Shown here piece after piece: positions 6,193-7,233 of a stretch of 7,233 bases of DNA. The DNA is from JBDSLU01 sp039916225 (GTDB lineage Bacteria > Acidobacteriota > Vicinamibacteria > Vicinamibacterales > Vicinamibacteraceae), in the NCBI GenBank assembly GCA_039916225.1, contig JBDSLU010000356.1:1-7233 (forward strand), written 5' to 3'. The translations under genes were made by a program, and so were the position numbers. The notes beneath the pieces were generated by a model. The model was not told the DNA's origin and searched no databases. It worked only from the letters and a program-made list of their open reading frames with translations. Each line of letters begins with the position of its first letter. Position 1 is the stretch's first letter.

Positions 6193-6439
6193 ATGGAAAG
6201 TTCCCGCGTGAATCGTACCGACGACACCACCAGAACAGGCAAGCTCCCGATGCTGCTCACCGTCGATGACGTGGCCGACCTGCTGCGCACGACGCGCCGT
6301 GCGGTCTACCGCCATGGTCGAGCGCCGGCAGCTCCCCGGTGTCATCCGCCTCCGCCGGCGCGTGCTGTTCCGCACCGACGCCTTGCTAGAAGGGCTCGAC
6401 CAGAAGCGCGCGCCATCGCTGAAGGAGTTCCAGCGATGA
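6193..6439 (+). pseudogene. Excisionase-like helix-turn-helix protein broken by a one-base insertion
   Basis: The start is ATG 6193, preceded by AGGAG 7 nt upstream. The first frame encodes 39 sensible residues ending LLTVDDVADLLRTTRRAVY, the first part of a MerR/excisionase-type helix-turn-helix (HTH_17-like). After TAC 6307-6309 this frame turns into Pro/Arg-rich nonsense. If one C in the run at 6309-6310 is skipped, the reading continues as AMVERRQLPGVIRLRRRVLF and ends with LKEFQR and TGA at 6437-6439. The restored product of 81 residues has the typical layout: helix-turn-helix, then a basic wing (RLRRRVLFR) and a short tail. Such proteins direct recombinases toward excision or bind element DNA. 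The stop is 37 nt before the recombinase start, so the two were probably co-transcribed. The lesion is either real inactivation or a base-calling error. Confidence 0.8.
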
Positions 6440-6476
6440 GCGTGACAGTTCGACCGTAATAAACGGCGGGTGGGAG

Positions 6477-7233
6477 ATGGACATTCGAGTCCAGCTTCCG
6501 GACGGGAGCGTGGTTCGCGAGCGCAAGAAGGCGTCAGCGTCGAGCGAGCAGGCGGCGCAGAAAGTCCAGAACGCACCGACGTTAACGCGTTCGCCGTCCG
6601 TTTCCTGGACGGCTACGCGAAGGCGAATCGACTGAAGCCGAGCGGCATCGCGTCGAAGGAATCGGTGTTCCGCGTGCATCTCGCCAAGGCATTCGGCGAC
6701 ACGCGCCTGGACGCGATCACCACCGAGGACGTGCATCGATTGAAGGCGGTCGCTCACGGAGCGCGCGCCGAAACCGTGAACAACGCCCTGACGACGCTGA
6801 GCGTGGTGCTCAAGACGGCCGCCGAGTGGGGCGTCATCGACCGCGTCCCGTGCGCGATCAAGCTGCTGAAGGCGCCGACGAGCGAAGCCAGCTTCTACGA
6901 CTTCGACGAGTTCGAACGGCTCGTGGGGGCGGCCCGTTCCGAAGCCCCGGCCTTGCTCGTCGTCCTGCTGGGCGGCGAGGCCGGGCTCCGATGCGGCGAG
7001 ATGATGGCGCTCGAGTGGACCGACGTCGACCGCCCTGCGAGACATCTGCGCGGCCCGCGGGTGCTCTGCGACGGAGCAGGGAAGCCGCTCACGCAAGAGG
7101 TCATCCAGGTGCTGGTACGGCGGCGGACCGCGAGACGGGCCAACGTCAAGCCGGGGATCCACATCCTCCGGCACACGTTCTGTTCCCACCTGGCGATGCG
7201 CGGCGCGCCGGCAAGGGCCATCCAGTAACTGGC
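6477..7233 (+). pseudogene. Tyrosine recombinase (phage-type integrase), degraded by three lesions and cut by the window end
   Basis: The start is ATG 6477, preceded by GGGTGGGAG. The first frame gives an integrase-like N-terminus, MDIRVQLPDGSVVRERKK. Near 6582-6584 one base appears lost, because the continuation NAFAVRFLDGYAK is one frame over (AAC at 6584). A core-binding domain follows (about 6584-6841), then the catalytic domain. Visible active-site parts are the first Arg (6989-6991, in AGLRCGEMMALEW) and the HxxR box (His 7160-7162, Arg 7169-7171, in HILRHTFCSHL). Between them TDVD runs straight into RPARHLRGPRVL, so the beta-hairpin carrying the catalytic Lys, roughly 40 residues in relatives, seems deleted. 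TAA at 7226-7228 stands where relatives have Glu (AIQ-ELAGH), and the next bases again encode LA. The catalytic Tyr would lie beyond the window. The product should be inactive. Confidence 0.88.

Larger units (their letters stand above)
4629..7233 (+). mobile_element. Remnant of an integrated element (RHH-like gene, broken excisionase, broken tyrosine recombinase)
   Basis: A ribbon-helix-helix-like gene, an excisionase-like gene and a tyrosine recombinase gene lie on one strand, the usual content of an integrative element end. Both integration genes carry disabling lesions, so the element should be unable to excise with its own enzymes. The left boundary is set at the first element-like gene, not at a visible attachment site. 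The right boundary lies beyond the window. No flanking direct repeat could be assigned. Confidence 0.4.

Noticed and set aside
5142..6290. Long open frame on the - strand (382 codons)
   Set aside because: It is Arg/Ala/Ser-rich without motifs, lies partly over the excisionase start on the other strand, and has no credible family signature. Long stop-free frames are common in GC-rich DNA.
5785..6459. Single 224-residue + strand gene covering the excisionase region
   Set aside because: Only the part from 6193 to 6309 resembles a protein. The upstream part is low-complexity GC-rich translation and the part after 6310 is out of frame.
1..7233. CRISPR array, rRNA or intact insertion sequence
   Set aside because: I saw no regularly spaced repeats, no rRNA-like stretch and no transposase with paired terminal repeats.

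Overview
This is a high-GC bacterial window with two parts: a same-strand copper-resistance gene cluster on the left (about 1-4456) and a decayed mobile-element tail on the right (about 4629-7233). The Tat-exported CopA oxidase and the outer-membrane CopB protein mean a Gram-negative cell envelope. Base composition, gene order and the style of the integrase would fit Acidobacteriota or a deltaproteobacterial/myxobacterial group. That placement is an impression, because the window holds no rRNA or other phylogenetic marker.

Left part, all on the + strand. (1) A secreted His/Cys-containing protein of unknown function (21-506). (2) A membrane-anchored single-haem cytochrome c (617-1243). (3) CopA, a three-domain multicopper oxidase with every copper ligand and a Met-rich insert (1319-3139). 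(4) CopB, whose GTG start overlaps the copA stop by 4 nt (3136-4062). (5) A 109-residue secreted protein whose predicted mature N-terminus is HEGHEH (4127-4456). The short gaps and the copA/copB overlap suggest one operon for periplasmic and outer-membrane copper handling: CopA oxidises or sequesters copper in the periplasm, CopB acts at the outer membrane, and the two small secreted proteins are plausible copper binders. The cytochrome could link the system to electron transfer. No regulator or P-type ATPase gene is present, so these and the main promoter would lie outside the window.

Right part. A 56-residue ribbon-helix-helix-like protein (4629-4799) is followed by about 1.4 kb with no recognisable gene but several inverted repeats. 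Then come an excisionase-like helix-turn-helix gene broken by a one-base insertion (6193-6439) and a tyrosine recombinase pseudogene (6477 to the window end). The recombinase carries three separate lesions: a one-base deletion, an apparent internal deletion that removes the catalytic-lysine region, and a nonsense codon near the right edge. The element is therefore very probably immobile and was left beside the copper operon.

I see no clear novel system. The most interesting points are the composition of the copper operon (two uncharacterised secreted putative metal binders plus a cytochrome), the multiply broken integration module, and the structured, apparently gene-free stretch between the small DNA-binding gene and the excisionase remnant.
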